64,000 nucleotides of DNA from Leptospira bandrabouensis (GTDB lineage Bacteria > Spirochaetota > Leptospiria > Leptospirales > Leptospiraceae): assembly GCF_004770905.1 (NCBI RefSeq), contig NZ_RQHT01000003.1, positions 124,001-188,000 on the forward strand, in the 5' to 3' direction. The position numbers were made by a program, and so were the translations under genes. Below are positions 27,927 to 36,024 of the stretch, one piece after another. The first letter of the stretch is position 1, and the number at the start of each line of letters is the position of its first letter. The notes beneath the pieces were generated by a model that was not told the origin of the DNA, did no database searches, and saw nothing but the letters and a program-made list of their open reading frames with translations.

Positions 27927-29136
27927 AAACTATTTAAAATTGAAAGCAGGATATTTATTCCCTGAAATTGGAAGAAGGGTAAAGGCTTATTCAGAAGCCA
28001 ACCAAAACGCAAAAATCATTCGCCTTGGGATTGGCGATGTGACTTTACCACTCGCTCCAACGATTGTGAATGCAATGGTGGAAGCTGCCAAAGAGATGGG
28101 AAGTTCCGCCGGTTTTCATGGGTATGGCCCAGAACAAGGATATTCTTTTCTCATCCAAAAAATCATTGCTCATGATTATACGGCCCGTGGAGTTCAAATT
28201 GCAGAAGACGAAGTATTTGTCTCTGACGGATCCAAATGTGACTGCGGAAACATTCAAGAAATCTTTTCTTTAGATAGTAAAATCGCCGTGGTGGATCCCG
28301 TGTATCCGGTGTATGTGGATACAAACGTGATGGCAGGTCGTACGGGAGAAGTGGGTTCAGACGGAAGGTATGCGAATATCATTTATATGCCTGCCACAGA
28401 AGAAAATAATTTTGAACCAGACTTTCCAAAAGAAAAACCAGATATCATTTATCTATGTTACCCGAATAACCCAACCGGAATGGTGGCAACTAAGGCGCGT
28501 CTTACGGAATGGGTGAACTTCGCTAAAAAAATTGGTAGTATCATTCTATATGATTCGGCTTATGAATCTTTCATTCAAGATCCAGAAATTCCCAAATCCA
28601 TTTATGAAATTCCTGGTGCTAAAGAAGTGGCTATGGAATTTAGATCTTTTTCTAAAACCGCTGGATTTACAGGAACACGTTGTGCCTACCTTGTGATTCC
28701 GAAAGACCTAAAAGGAAAAACCAAAGCAGGGGAAGAAATCAGTTTCAATTCTCTTTGGAATCGTCGCCACACCACCAAATTTAATGGAGTGTCTTATGTG
28801 ACTCAAAAAGGAGCAGAGGCAGTGTTTTCGGTACAAGGCCAAGTGGAGATCAAAGAACAAATTTCCTACTATATGCAAAATGCAAAACTCATCCGAGAAG
28901 GTTTGGCGACGGCAGGATACACCGTATTTGGTGGAACGAACGCTCCTTACATTTGGTTAAAAACTCCGAAAGGTCTCAAATCTTGGGAATTTTTTGACGA
29001 ACTTCTGGGAAAAGCTCAAGTGGTGGGAACTCCTGGATCGGGATTTGGGCCGGCTGGAGAAGGGTATTTCCGACTTTCTGCCTTCGGAAAGCGGGAAGAT
29101 GTGATTTCTGCGATAGAACGAATCCAAAAAATGTAA
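27910..29136 (+). CDS. dapL: LL-diaminopimelate aminotransferase
   Basis: A 408-residue class I aminotransferase whose opening ([18 protein letters not shown]) and [13 protein letters not shown] are diagnostic of DapL rather than general AspC enzymes. The PLP lysine sits in [15 protein letters not shown]; the phosphate and substrate sites include [12 protein letters not shown] and [12 protein letters not shown]. It converts tetrahydrodipicolinate to LL-diaminopimelate in one step, feeding lysine and peptidoglycan. It overlaps DUF2203 by 17 bp. Confidence 0.96.
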   Translation: MTQINENYLKLKAGYLFPEIGRRVKAYSEANQNAKIIRLGIGDVTLPLAPTIVNAMVEAAKEMGSSAGFHGYGPEQGYSFLIQKIIAHDYTARGVQIAEDEVFVSDGSKCDCGNIQEIFSLDSKIAVVDPVYPVYVDTNVMAGRTGEVGSDGRYANIIYMPATEENNFEPDFPKEKPDIIYLCYPNNPTGMVATKARLTEWVNFAKKIGSIILYDSAYESFIQDPEIPKSIYEIPGAKEVAMEFRSFSKTAGFTGTRCAYLVIPKDLKGKTKAGEEISFNSLWNRRHTTKFNGVSYVTQKGAEAVFSVQGQVEIKEQISYYMQNAKLIREGLATAGYTVFGGTNAPYIWLKTPKGLKSWEFFDELLGKAQVVGTPGSGFGPAGEGYFRLSAFGKREDVISAIERIQKM

Positions 29137-29189
29137 AATTTAGTCCTGGTTTTTCCCGTAGCTCCGATATATAAAAACAAGGTAGAGCT

Positions 29190-30182
29190 ATGGGAAAATG
29201 GAAATTCATCCTCTTTTTGGCATTGGTTGTGGGTCATATCTCACATATCAGCGCAGTATCACCAGAACAGACGAATCTGGGGATTTTAATCTTTGAAAAC
29301 AAAGAAAACTTAAATTTTATCAACGTCGCTCTGAGTAATTTGGCTCCTTCCCAAGAAGAGGCACAAAGTTCCACCCAACCAGGTGCAGAAACGCAAACTC
29401 CAGATCCTTCCAAAAAGAATTTGGATTTTGATTATTTCAAACTTCTAAAGGCAGCCAACCAATCTGACTTTAGCGGAAACATGTGGTATCTGCAAAGTAA
29501 CTATGTATACGGATTTCGCCAACTTCGCCAAGCACAAGGGGAACTAAAAAATATTTTTGAAATTGTCCTTCAAAAGTATATCGAAGATGCAAGAGCATTA
29601 CTCGAAGCCGCAGCTCCTACGATCATCCGCTCCAATGATAATAACGCCAAAGCATTGTTACGTCTAGGTTTTCGTGACCTTCGTTCTTCAGAAGATCTTT
29701 ACACAACAGGTCTCAATTCTAGCCCACACCAATACCGATACAAACTCACTCTATATAAAGAGGGGATTCTTACGTTGCGACGTGCCAAACGTTTTGCCAT
29801 CCTTGCAATGATCTATAGCAAAACACCTGATGAGGATAAACCAGAATACCAATACAGGTCTAATGAAGATTTAAAAGAAGCTCGTAACGAAGAAAAACAA
29901 CGTAATTACGAAAAGGTGAGAGATACACTCATCAACTTTATAGAAAACAAACGGATGGAAAGAACCATTGTTCCACCAGGAAATCCTGATGCAAAACCTT
30001 TGGATTTATTGGAACAACATGATGACAATTACGGACTCATCACTTCCAAAAAATTGGACCTACTTATGGAAGCCAATGCGCAAATCAAAGAGACAGAAGG
30101 TGCAAGACGAGAGTCAGTTCCTCCAACTCCAAAATTTGATGAAAACGGAAAAGCTATCTACCCAGAAGAAAAGAAAAAATAA
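29190..30182 (+). CDS. Exported helical protein of unknown function
   Basis: A 330-residue protein with a Sec signal peptide (MGKWKFILFLALVVGHISHI, cleavage near ISAVS). A low-complexity Gln/Pro/Thr linker at about 53-75 precedes a long helical region (80-260) rich in Arg, Leu and Glu that resembles a repeat of paired helices. The C-terminus is charged. AAGGTAGAG at 29180-29188 lies just upstream of the ATG. It is followed after 1 bp by a second exported protein, suggesting a joint periplasmic role. I do not recognise the family. Confidence 0.78.
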   Translation: MGKWKFILFLALVVGHISHISAVSPEQTNLGILIFENKENLNFINVALSNLAPSQEEAQSSTQPGAETQTPDPSKKNLDFDYFKLLKAANQSDFSGNMWYLQSNYVYGFRQLRQAQGELKNIFEIVLQKYIEDARALLEAAAPTIIRSNDNNAKALLRLGFRDLRSSEDLYTTGLNSSPHQYRYKLTLYKEGILTLRRAKRFAILAMIYSKTPDEDKPEYQYRSNEDLKEARNEEKQRNYEKVRDTLINFIENKRMERTIVPPGNPDAKPLDLLEQHDDNYGLITSKKLDLLMEANAQIKETEGARRESVPPTPKFDENGKAIYPEEKKK

Positions 30183-30183
30183 T

Positions 30184-30822
30184 ATGAAGTGGATTTCCAG
30201 TGTTATCATCTTCAGTTTCACGTTTGGGCTTGTGGCAAAAACTACAATGTCTTACAGAGAACGTAAAAAACAACTAGATGGAAAAATAACACTGGTTCTT
30301 GATATCAAAGAACAATTGAAGTTGGAACCTGAAACGGGAAAAACTTCCGTTGAAACCATTCGTTCCCAAGTGGAAGAAACGTACCGCGCGGGCAACCGAG
30401 TGGAAATAGAAAAAACACTTTCTGTCTCCGAAGGGGAACTCCTAGTTATACAAAGAAAACTTTGTTTCCCTATGGAAGAATCGGCAAATGGACTTTACCA
30501 AAAAGCTATGGGTGGGTGGATTCTATTAGAAGGCGAAGAAAAAAACAGTGCCAAACCAATCGAATGGGATACCAAAGAAAAAATTCAAAGGTATCTAATG
30601 ATGGCTAAAAGTGAAAAAGACCATGCAAAAGAATACTTTTTGTCTGGAAACTACCATCTTTCCCTTCATACATACAAACGTTCGCTAGTTTACAGCCTTA
30701 TGTCTTTACGATCGCAAAAAGCGGAAATCCCCGAAGAATACCAAACTGCTGATTCTGTTTGGGTCCAACCGATTTGGATGGGACTTCATAAACAAAAGCA
30801 AAACACGATTCAAGAAAACTAA
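30184..30822 (+). CDS. Exported protein of unknown function, partner of the preceding gene
   Basis: A 212-residue protein from the ATG at 30184 (MKWISSVIIFSFTFGLVAKT), one base after the preceding stop. The longer open frame back to 29968 lies inside the upstream gene and is rejected. The first 20 residues form a signal peptide. The mature part is helical, with two Lys-rich helices joined by a loop, and may have a TPR-like pair near AKEYFLSGNYHLSLHTYKRS. Function unknown; operon position ties it to the gene at 29190. Confidence 0.75.
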   Translation: MKWISSVIIFSFTFGLVAKTTMSYRERKKQLDGKITLVLDIKEQLKLEPETGKTSVETIRSQVEETYRAGNRVEIEKTLSVSEGELLVIQRKLCFPMEESANGLYQKAMGGWILLEGEEKNSAKPIEWDTKEKIQRYLMMAKSEKDHAKEYFLSGNYHLSLHTYKRSLVYSLMSLRSQKAEIPEEYQTADSVWVQPIWMGLHKQKQNTIQEN

Positions 30823-30868
30823 AAATTTCGATTTTCACTGATACCAAATTCGAAAGAATGACTGCTTA

Positions 30869-32032
30869 GTGAAGTTTGAATCACTTTATCGTCATTTTTT
30901 GCTGACTAAGGCCACCCATCTTCCCGTAATCTCGGAGGAAGGAGAGTTACTTGGTCTTCTTTCCAAAGATCGTGTCCACCGCGAATTGTCCGATTTAGGA
31001 CGAGAAAGAGAAGACTTAGACGAAATCCCTTTAGAGATATTAGAAAGAGAACTTCATGAAAATCTGATTTTGTATTTTAAAGAATCACCCCAGATTCCTG
31101 TCATCGGTCTTGATGGCGAAAAAAAAGATAATTGGGATAAACCAAGGTTTCTTGCCGCCTTTTCCAAATTAGATTCTGCAAACATTCGTGATCCGAAACT
31201 CGAAGAAATCGAATCCAAACTCGAAAAGAAAAAAGACAATGCAGATTCTGTGCAGTGGTTTATGGAATTAATTCTATCCCATTTCCCTGATGGGCTTTTG
31301 GCAACAGATGTTACTGGCGCTACTGTTTTTTATAATGAAACCTTTGAAAATGATATTCTCACAAAACCTTTGTTCCGTGATTCATTACAGTTGGCTGAAA
31401 AATACCTTCATAACCTAAACCGGGAAGTCTTAGCCACTTATCTAAAAGAACATGATTTGTCTTTAGGTAAAGATGCGGACACAAGTGTATTACATACAAA
31501 CATCACTGAACTTCGGACAAACCTTCGTATCATTACTTTAAAAAAAGAAAAAAAGGTAGTTGGGTTTTTATACCATTTTTCTCCTTCTTTATTTTCCCAA
31601 TCATTGGGGAATAGAGATTCCGAATTTCCAAATTTAGAAGAGGCATTTCTTTCTAAACTTCCCCTCGAAACAGTTTTGGAAGAAATGGAATCACATTACA
31701 TACATAAGTCGCTAAAAAGAAATTCTAATAATATTTCACATACAGCAACAGAACTTGGTGTTCCAAGAACAACCTTACAAAACCGTATCCGTTTTTTAAA
31801 ACTTTCAGAACGGTTTCAAAATGAAGCGAAGGTTAAAACGGTAATTCCGCGAAAACGTTCGGAAAAACCAGTCGAGAAACCCAAAAAAAACACGGAAACA
31901 CGAAATTTGCCACCTTCAAAAAAGACTAAAACCATTCAGAAACCAGTGAAATCTGAGAAAAAAGCGACTAAAGGTAAAAAACAGAGCCCAAAACCTAAAC
32001 AAGCTAGAAAAAAGACAAAAAAAAGACGTTGA
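30869..32032 (+). CDS. PAS-domain protein with Fis-type HTH and Lys/Arg-rich tail
   Basis: A 387-residue cytoplasmic regulator. Residues 1-45 resemble part of a CBS motif (THLPVISEEGELLGLLSKD), 130-238 a PAS domain (FPDGLLATDVTGATVFYNET), and 268-312 a Fis/NtrC-type DNA-binding helix-turn-helix (NNISHTATELGVPRTTLQNR). The last 65 residues are almost all Lys, Arg, Pro, Thr and Ser, like a histone H1 tail. No AAA+ sigma-54 activator domain is present between PAS and HTH, so it is not a standard enhancer-binding protein. The start is GTG at 30869. Function is inferred as a sensor that binds DNA. Confidence 0.78.
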   Translation: MKFESLYRHFLLTKATHLPVISEEGELLGLLSKDRVHRELSDLGREREDLDEIPLEILERELHENLILYFKESPQIPVIGLDGEKKDNWDKPRFLAAFSKLDSANIRDPKLEEIESKLEKKKDNADSVQWFMELILSHFPDGLLATDVTGATVFYNETFENDILTKPLFRDSLQLAEKYLHNLNREVLATYLKEHDLSLGKDADTSVLHTNITELRTNLRIITLKKEKKVVGFLYHFSPSLFSQSLGNRDSEFPNLEEAFLSKLPLETVLEEMESHYIHKSLKRNSNNISHTATELGVPRTTLQNRIRFLKLSERFQNEAKVKTVIPRKRSEKPVEKPKKNTETRNLPPSKKTKTIQKPVKSEKKATKGKKQSPKPKQARKKTKKRR

Positions 32033-32174
32033 CGAAAACACTCAGAAAAACAACTTTTTCATTACCGTTTGAGAAAACACCTCCGCACTTCGCTGTTTCC
32101 CTTGCATACATAACTTGCACAAATGGTTTCCCGATTTTAATCAAATACTCTAACAAATCAATGTAGAACAATCT

Positions 32175-33578
32175 ATGGCATCACGCAAACAAGAAGAAAT
32201 CCAAGTTAATCCTCCAGAAGAACCAACTGAATATACAAACGGCATCATGGACCAAGACGATGCTTCCGAACCACCGAAACAATTTAAGAAAAAAAAGAAT
32301 CGTTATGAAGGTCCAATTCCTCCTCCACTTGATTTAGTCGAACTCAAGAAAAAAAACATCAACGAACTGGCTGACCTTGCCAAAGGTTTGGGAGTCGAAA
32401 ATACTCATGGTTTGAAAAAACAAAACTTGATGTTTGCTCTTCTCCAAGCACAAACCGAAAAAGATGGACAAGTGCATGCTGCAGGGGTGATGGAAAGACT
32501 TCCTGATGGGTATGGATTTTTACGATCACCTGACTACAATTATGTGCCAGGTCCAGATGATATTTATGTATCTCCTTCTCAAATTAAATTGTTTGGTCTA
32601 CGCACTGGTGATACAGTTACAGGACTTATCCGACCACCAAAAGAAGCGGAACGATTTTTTGCCATGTTACGTGTGGAATCCATTAACGGTTTCCCTGTGG
32701 AAGTGGCGCAAAAAAGAAATTTATTCGATAACCTAACACCACTTTATCCAAACGAAAGAATCAATATGGAGTTTGATCCAAGCCATTTGGACACTCGAGT
32801 GATTGATCTTATGTGTCCGATTGGAAAAGGACAAAGAGCTCTTATCGTTGCCCCTCCAAGAACTGGTAAAACCGTTCTTATGCAATCCATCGCCAATGCC
32901 ATCACTCGCAACCACCCAGAAATTTTTCTCATTGTCCTTCTTATCGATGAACGTCCGGAAGAAGTAACAGACATGGCTCGCCATGTAAAAGGAGAAGTGG
33001 TGAGTTCTACCTTTGATGAACCAGCACAACGCCACGTCCAAGTGGCTGAGATGGTCATTGAAAAAGCAAAACGACTTGTGGAACATGGAAAGGATGTGGT
33101 CATCCTCCTCGACTCCATCACAAGGCTTGCCCGTGCTTACAACCAAGTAGTTCCTACTTCGGGAAAAATCCTTTCTGGTGGTGTGGACTCCAATGCTCTC
33201 CACAAACCAAAACGTTTTTTTGGGGCAGCAAGGAATATCGAAGAGGGTGGGTCACTCACCATCATCGCGACAGCACTTATTGACACCGGTTCCCGTATGG
33301 ATGAGGTGATTTTTGAGGAATTTAAGGGAACGGGAAATATGGAAATCCATTTGGACCGAAAACTCGCCGACAAACGAATTTTCCCTGCCATTGACATCAA
33401 CCGCTCGGGCACAAGGAAAGAGGAACTCCTACTTTCGCAAGATACCCTCACTCGAGTCTTTATCCTTCGAAAAGTACTTTCTCCTATGAGTATCACCGAA
33501 AGTATGGAACTATTGATTGAAAAAATGCGTGGCGCGAAGACCAACGACCAATTCCTCGCCAGCATGAATACGAACTAA
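32175..33578 (+). CDS. rho: Transcription termination factor Rho
   Basis: A 467-residue hexameric RNA helicase that ends untranslated transcripts. An acidic/basic leader (1-45) precedes the Rho_N helix ([20 protein letters not shown]), the cold-shock-like RNA-binding fold with the RNP motif region [22 protein letters not shown], and the ATPase with Walker A in [10 protein letters not shown], Walker B in [16 protein letters not shown] and the Q-loop/R-loop region. A weak promoter candidate lies at 32115-32143. L31 follows after 10 bp. Confidence 0.97.
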   Translation: MASRKQEEIQVNPPEEPTEYTNGIMDQDDASEPPKQFKKKKNRYEGPIPPPLDLVELKKKNINELADLAKGLGVENTHGLKKQNLMFALLQAQTEKDGQVHAAGVMERLPDGYGFLRSPDYNYVPGPDDIYVSPSQIKLFGLRTGDTVTGLIRPPKEAERFFAMLRVESINGFPVEVAQKRNLFDNLTPLYPNERINMEFDPSHLDTRVIDLMCPIGKGQRALIVAPPRTGKTVLMQSIANAITRNHPEIFLIVLLIDERPEEVTDMARHVKGEVVSSTFDEPAQRHVQVAEMVIEKAKRLVEHGKDVVILLDSITRLARAYNQVVPTSGKILSGGVDSNALHKPKRFFGAARNIEEGGSLTIIATALIDTGSRMDEVIFEEFKGTGNMEIHLDRKLADKRIFPAIDINRSGTRKEELLLSQDTLTRVFILRKVLSPMSITESMELLIEKMRGAKTNDQFLASMNTN

Positions 33579-33588
33579 AAGGGCCACC

Positions 33589-33789
33589 ATGAAAACTGAC
33601 ATACATCCAAAATACGTTGCTTCAAAAATTAAATGCGCTTGTGGTACAGTGATCGATACAAGATCCACTGCTGGGGATATCAGTGTGGAAATTTGTTCCA
33701 ACTGCCATCCATTCTTTACTGGAAAATCCAAATTAGTGGATACTACAGGCCGCGTAGACAAGTTCAAGAAAAAATACAAAATGAAGTAA
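33589..33789 (+). CDS. rpmE: 50S ribosomal protein L31 (zinc-binding type)
   Basis: A 66-residue L31. It begins MKTDIHPKY and keeps all four zinc ligands: C16 and C18 in IKCACGT, and C37 and C40 in [12 protein letters not shown]. The end [13 protein letters not shown] is standard. This is the C+ (zinc) form, which bacteria replace with a C- paralogue under zinc starvation. It follows rho by 10 bp, a common pairing. Confidence 0.97.
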   Translation: MKTDIHPKYVASKIKCACGTVIDTRSTAGDISVEICSNCHPFFTGKSKLVDTTGRVDKFKKKYKMK

Positions 33790-33836
33790 GAGGCTATGGC
33801 CTCGCATCCGTCTAACTAATAACGGGGGAACAACTC

Positions 33837-34631
33837 ATGGCAGTAATGGACTTTGCTCGCTACAAGGAAATCAACGACCAAAGGATGAATTACCGTGAGA
33901 TGGAAGACGCTACCGTCGTCTCCTATTACCGCAACACAGGTTGCGGAGACGGATACCGCATCTATTTAAAGTTAAACGAAAACCAAGTTGTGGAAGACGC
34001 AAGTTACACCACAACAGGTTGTGGGTTTGGGATTGTTGCGCTGGCAATGGCAACCGAGTATGCCAAAGGCAAATCCATCTCTGATTTAAAAACCCTTACC
34101 CCAGAAACCCTCGAAACGTTATTTGAATTCCCAGAACGTCGGAAAAATTATCCAGAGTCTGCCGTGGCTGCTCTCAAAAAAGCAGTGGAAGATTATGAAT
34201 CGGGCCAAGGTGTTCCTAAAGAAAACCGAATCACCAAAGCACAAACGATGGAACTTCTTCACAAACAAGGCCACCTAAGGGAAGCTAAGTTATCCAGTGT
34301 TATGTTGGAAAAAGAAAAATTAGACGGGGTCGATTTTTCCGGCGCTGACCTTCACAATGCCTTCCTTCAAAATTCTAGTTTTGTGGGCGCCAACTTCCAA
34401 GGTGCCAACCTAAAAGCTTCGTTTTTTAATGGCGCAGATTTACGAAACGCCAATTTCCGCGGTGCTGATTTGCGTTTTGCAAAACTTGCTTCGGCCAAAA
34501 TTGATGGTGCTGATTTTACTGATGCCATTTATGATATTGGAACCCGGGTAGATCACAGCCAAATGTACATCTTTGATGTGATGAAAAAAGCGGGTAAAGA
34601 TTTATATCTAAAAAAAGAGGATGGGGAATGA
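33837..34631 (+). CDS. NifU/IscU-like domain fused to pentapeptide repeats
   Basis: A 264-residue fusion. Residues 1-125 resemble the IscU/NifU_N scaffold: C36 and D38 in NTGCGDGYRIYL and C62 in TTTGCGFGIVALAMATEY. The position of the third scaffold cysteine aligns with Y105 (RRKNYPESAVAALKK), so one cluster ligand is missing. Residues 150-240 hold pentapeptide repeats (for example FSGADLHNAFLQN, GANFQGANLKAS, NGADLRNANFRG), which form a right-handed beta-helix. The ATG lies in the motif GGGGAACAACTCATG, giving a good ribosome binding site. A role in Fe-S binding is possible, but sequence cannot show assembly activity. Confidence 0.78.
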   Translation: MAVMDFARYKEINDQRMNYREMEDATVVSYYRNTGCGDGYRIYLKLNENQVVEDASYTTTGCGFGIVALAMATEYAKGKSISDLKTLTPETLETLFEFPERRKNYPESAVAALKKAVEDYESGQGVPKENRITKAQTMELLHKQGHLREAKLSSVMLEKEKLDGVDFSGADLHNAFLQNSSFVGANFQGANLKASFFNGADLRNANFRGADLRFAKLASAKIDGADFTDAIYDIGTRVDHSQMYIFDVMKKAGKDLYLKKEDGE

Positions 34632-34816
34632 AGCCGGGCGATAAGGCAAAACTTACCAAACAAACATTCCTTCACCAAGGGATTTTCATTTTTACTGGTT
34701 CCACAGTGGAAATCAAAGAAATCCAATCAGACAAGGCCATCGTTGTTTATAACGACAAAGAAGGATATCCTCACGATTTAGAGATGAATCTGACCGATTT
34801 GGCCCCGCTTTCCTAA
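34628..34816 (+). CDS. Small SH3-like protein, 62 aa, coupled to the NifU fusion
   Basis: A 62-residue protein (MKPGDKAKLTKQTFLHQGIF, ending in LTDLAPLS) whose start overlaps the NifU-fusion stop by 4 bp (ATGA). It has alternating hydrophobic residues typical of a small beta-barrel, similar to KOW/SH3 domains, and no Cys. Tight coupling suggests it acts with the fusion protein. Function unknown. Confidence 0.72.
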   Translation: MKPGDKAKLTKQTFLHQGIFIFTGSTVEIKEIQSDKAIVVYNDKEGYPHDLEMNLTDLAPLS

Positions 34817-34827
34817 AGCCGATTTTC

Positions 34828-34833
34828 TTGACA
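34828..34833 (+). promoter_or_regulatory. Candidate -35 box (TTGACA) for the STAS gene
   Basis: A perfect TTGACA occurs 38 bp before the ATG at 34871, in the gap after the 62-aa gene. The matching -10 is poor (AACGTA at 17 bp or TATTGT at 21 bp), so the promoter call is tentative. Confidence 0.3.
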
Positions 34834-34870
34834 CAAATCCTAAGAATCCTAACGTATTGTTAATCCAACT

Positions 34871-35230
34871 ATGTTGATTCAAAGCCACCGTCAGGAAAAT
34901 CACCTTCTACTATCAATCCAAAGGGATGTCTTGATGGAAAACTCGAGAGAGTTTTACCAAGAATTTGAGAAGGCGATTGAAAGTAAAAATTTCGGAAAAT
35001 TGACGATGGATTTTCATTCTGTAAAGTTTTTAGACTCGAGCGGAATTGGAGCTGTGATCAAAGCATCTTCGGCCCTGCACAACCGTGGTGTAGAAATTTT
35101 CGTAACCAATTTGAACAAAAATCTAAACTCAGTCTTTCGACTTTCTGGGCTCAATCATATTCTTTCCATTCTGACGTTGGACGAATACCTTTCAAAATTT
35201 CCGGAGTTTCAAAAAACTCTCGAGGCATAA
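34871..35230 (+). CDS. STAS-domain anti-sigma factor antagonist
   Basis: A 119-residue STAS protein of the SpoIIAA/RsbV type. The phosphoacceptor loop VKFLDSSGIGAVIKASSAL has the serine pair S56-S57 after D55, as in antagonists that are phosphorylated by an HPK-like anti-sigma kinase and dephosphorylated by a SpoIIE-type PP2C phosphatase. Two such phosphatase genes are present in this window (40448 and 62379). No kinase gene is adjacent. The unphosphorylated form would bind and remove an anti-sigma factor or act on another switch. A lipoprotein gene follows after 5 bp. Confidence 0.9.
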   Translation: MLIQSHRQENHLLLSIQRDVLMENSREFYQEFEKAIESKNFGKLTMDFHSVKFLDSSGIGAVIKASSALHNRGVEIFVTNLNKNLNSVFRLSGLNHILSILTLDEYLSKFPEFQKTLEA

Positions 35231-35235
35231 GCGTA

Positions 35236-36000
35236 ATGAAACTCTATCGAATTTTCTCTTTACTCATTTTATCCCTAACTTTGAATTCCTGTGCAACAGG
35301 TGTTAAGTCTAGGTCTTTACTGTTTCGTAGTAACGAGTTTGCGATTTACACGGTAGCTCGAGACAAAATCAGCATAAAGTCAGAGACTGCTGTTGCAAAA
35401 ACTTTTGCCCATCCAGTGGAAATCACGGAGGAAAAGGTTTTAGACTTACTTGGCAACATCCGGTTTCGTGAAGAAAGTTCTTATGGAGATGTAAACCAAT
35501 ATGTCTTCGAAGAAAAAGAAATCAAAGAATTCGCATTGGATCTTGTCGATGGTTTACAAAAATTAAAACCGGACCAAATCCTCCTTGTGATTTCTAAATA
35601 CAATCCAGTTCGTTCTGTTGTATCTCATTATTCAAGAACTGGATTTTACATTTGGTCTACAGATACTTCCATAGAAATTCTATTTGGAGAACTTCAAAAA
35701 GAAATTTCCTACGATGAACAAGGAAACTATTTTGATTGGTCCAATATTCCTGATATTCCTTTTGAACATTTTCCCACATCAACATACATTTTACAAGGAC
35801 CTGGCTTTTCCTTCAAAAAAGTTTCGGGATTCCGCAACAAACATTGGTTAGTGTTTGATAAAGCTGATTTAGCGAAATTAAAATTTGAGAAACGAAAGAA
35901 AACTACGGTTCCTGAAGTGAAAAATTCTGTAGATGCGGATCTTAAATCAGAAAAAAGAATTTCTCGTGACGACGAGGAAGGGATCATCAACGGAGATTAA
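35236..36000 (+). CDS. Lipoprotein of unknown function
   Basis: A 254-residue protein with a typical lipoprotein signal peptide: hydrophobic core 7-17 and lipobox LNSC with Cys at 19 (SLTLNSCATG). The mature region is acidic and mixed alpha/beta, and the last 40 residues are charged. It starts 5 bp after the STAS gene, so the two share a transcript, although a functional link is not evident. I do not recognise the family. Confidence 0.78.
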   Translation: MKLYRIFSLLILSLTLNSCATGVKSRSLLFRSNEFAIYTVARDKISIKSETAVAKTFAHPVEITEEKVLDLLGNIRFREESSYGDVNQYVFEEKEIKEFALDLVDGLQKLKPDQILLVISKYNPVRSVVSHYSRTGFYIWSTDTSIEILFGELQKEISYDEQGNYFDWSNIPDIPFEHFPTSTYILQGPGFSFKKVSGFRNKHWLVFDKADLAKLKFEKRKKTTVPEVKNSVDADLKSEKRISRDDEEGIINGD

Positions 36001-36024
36001 ACGTTAAATCTTCGTTTAGTCTTC
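35992..36024 (+). terminator. Hairpin with T-tract between convergent genes
   Basis: GGAGATTAAACG at 35992-36003 pairs with CGTTTAGTCTTC at 36013-36024 (12 bp including two G-U pairs, 9-nt loop), followed by TTTTCG. It spans the TAA stops of both converging genes. It fits a terminator for the plus-strand lipoprotein gene; no T-run exists on the minus side. Confidence 0.5.

Noticed and set aside
32115..32143. TTGCAC-N17-TAATCA promoter upstream of rho
   Set aside because: Only a partial match to the -10 consensus; too weak to list as a feature.
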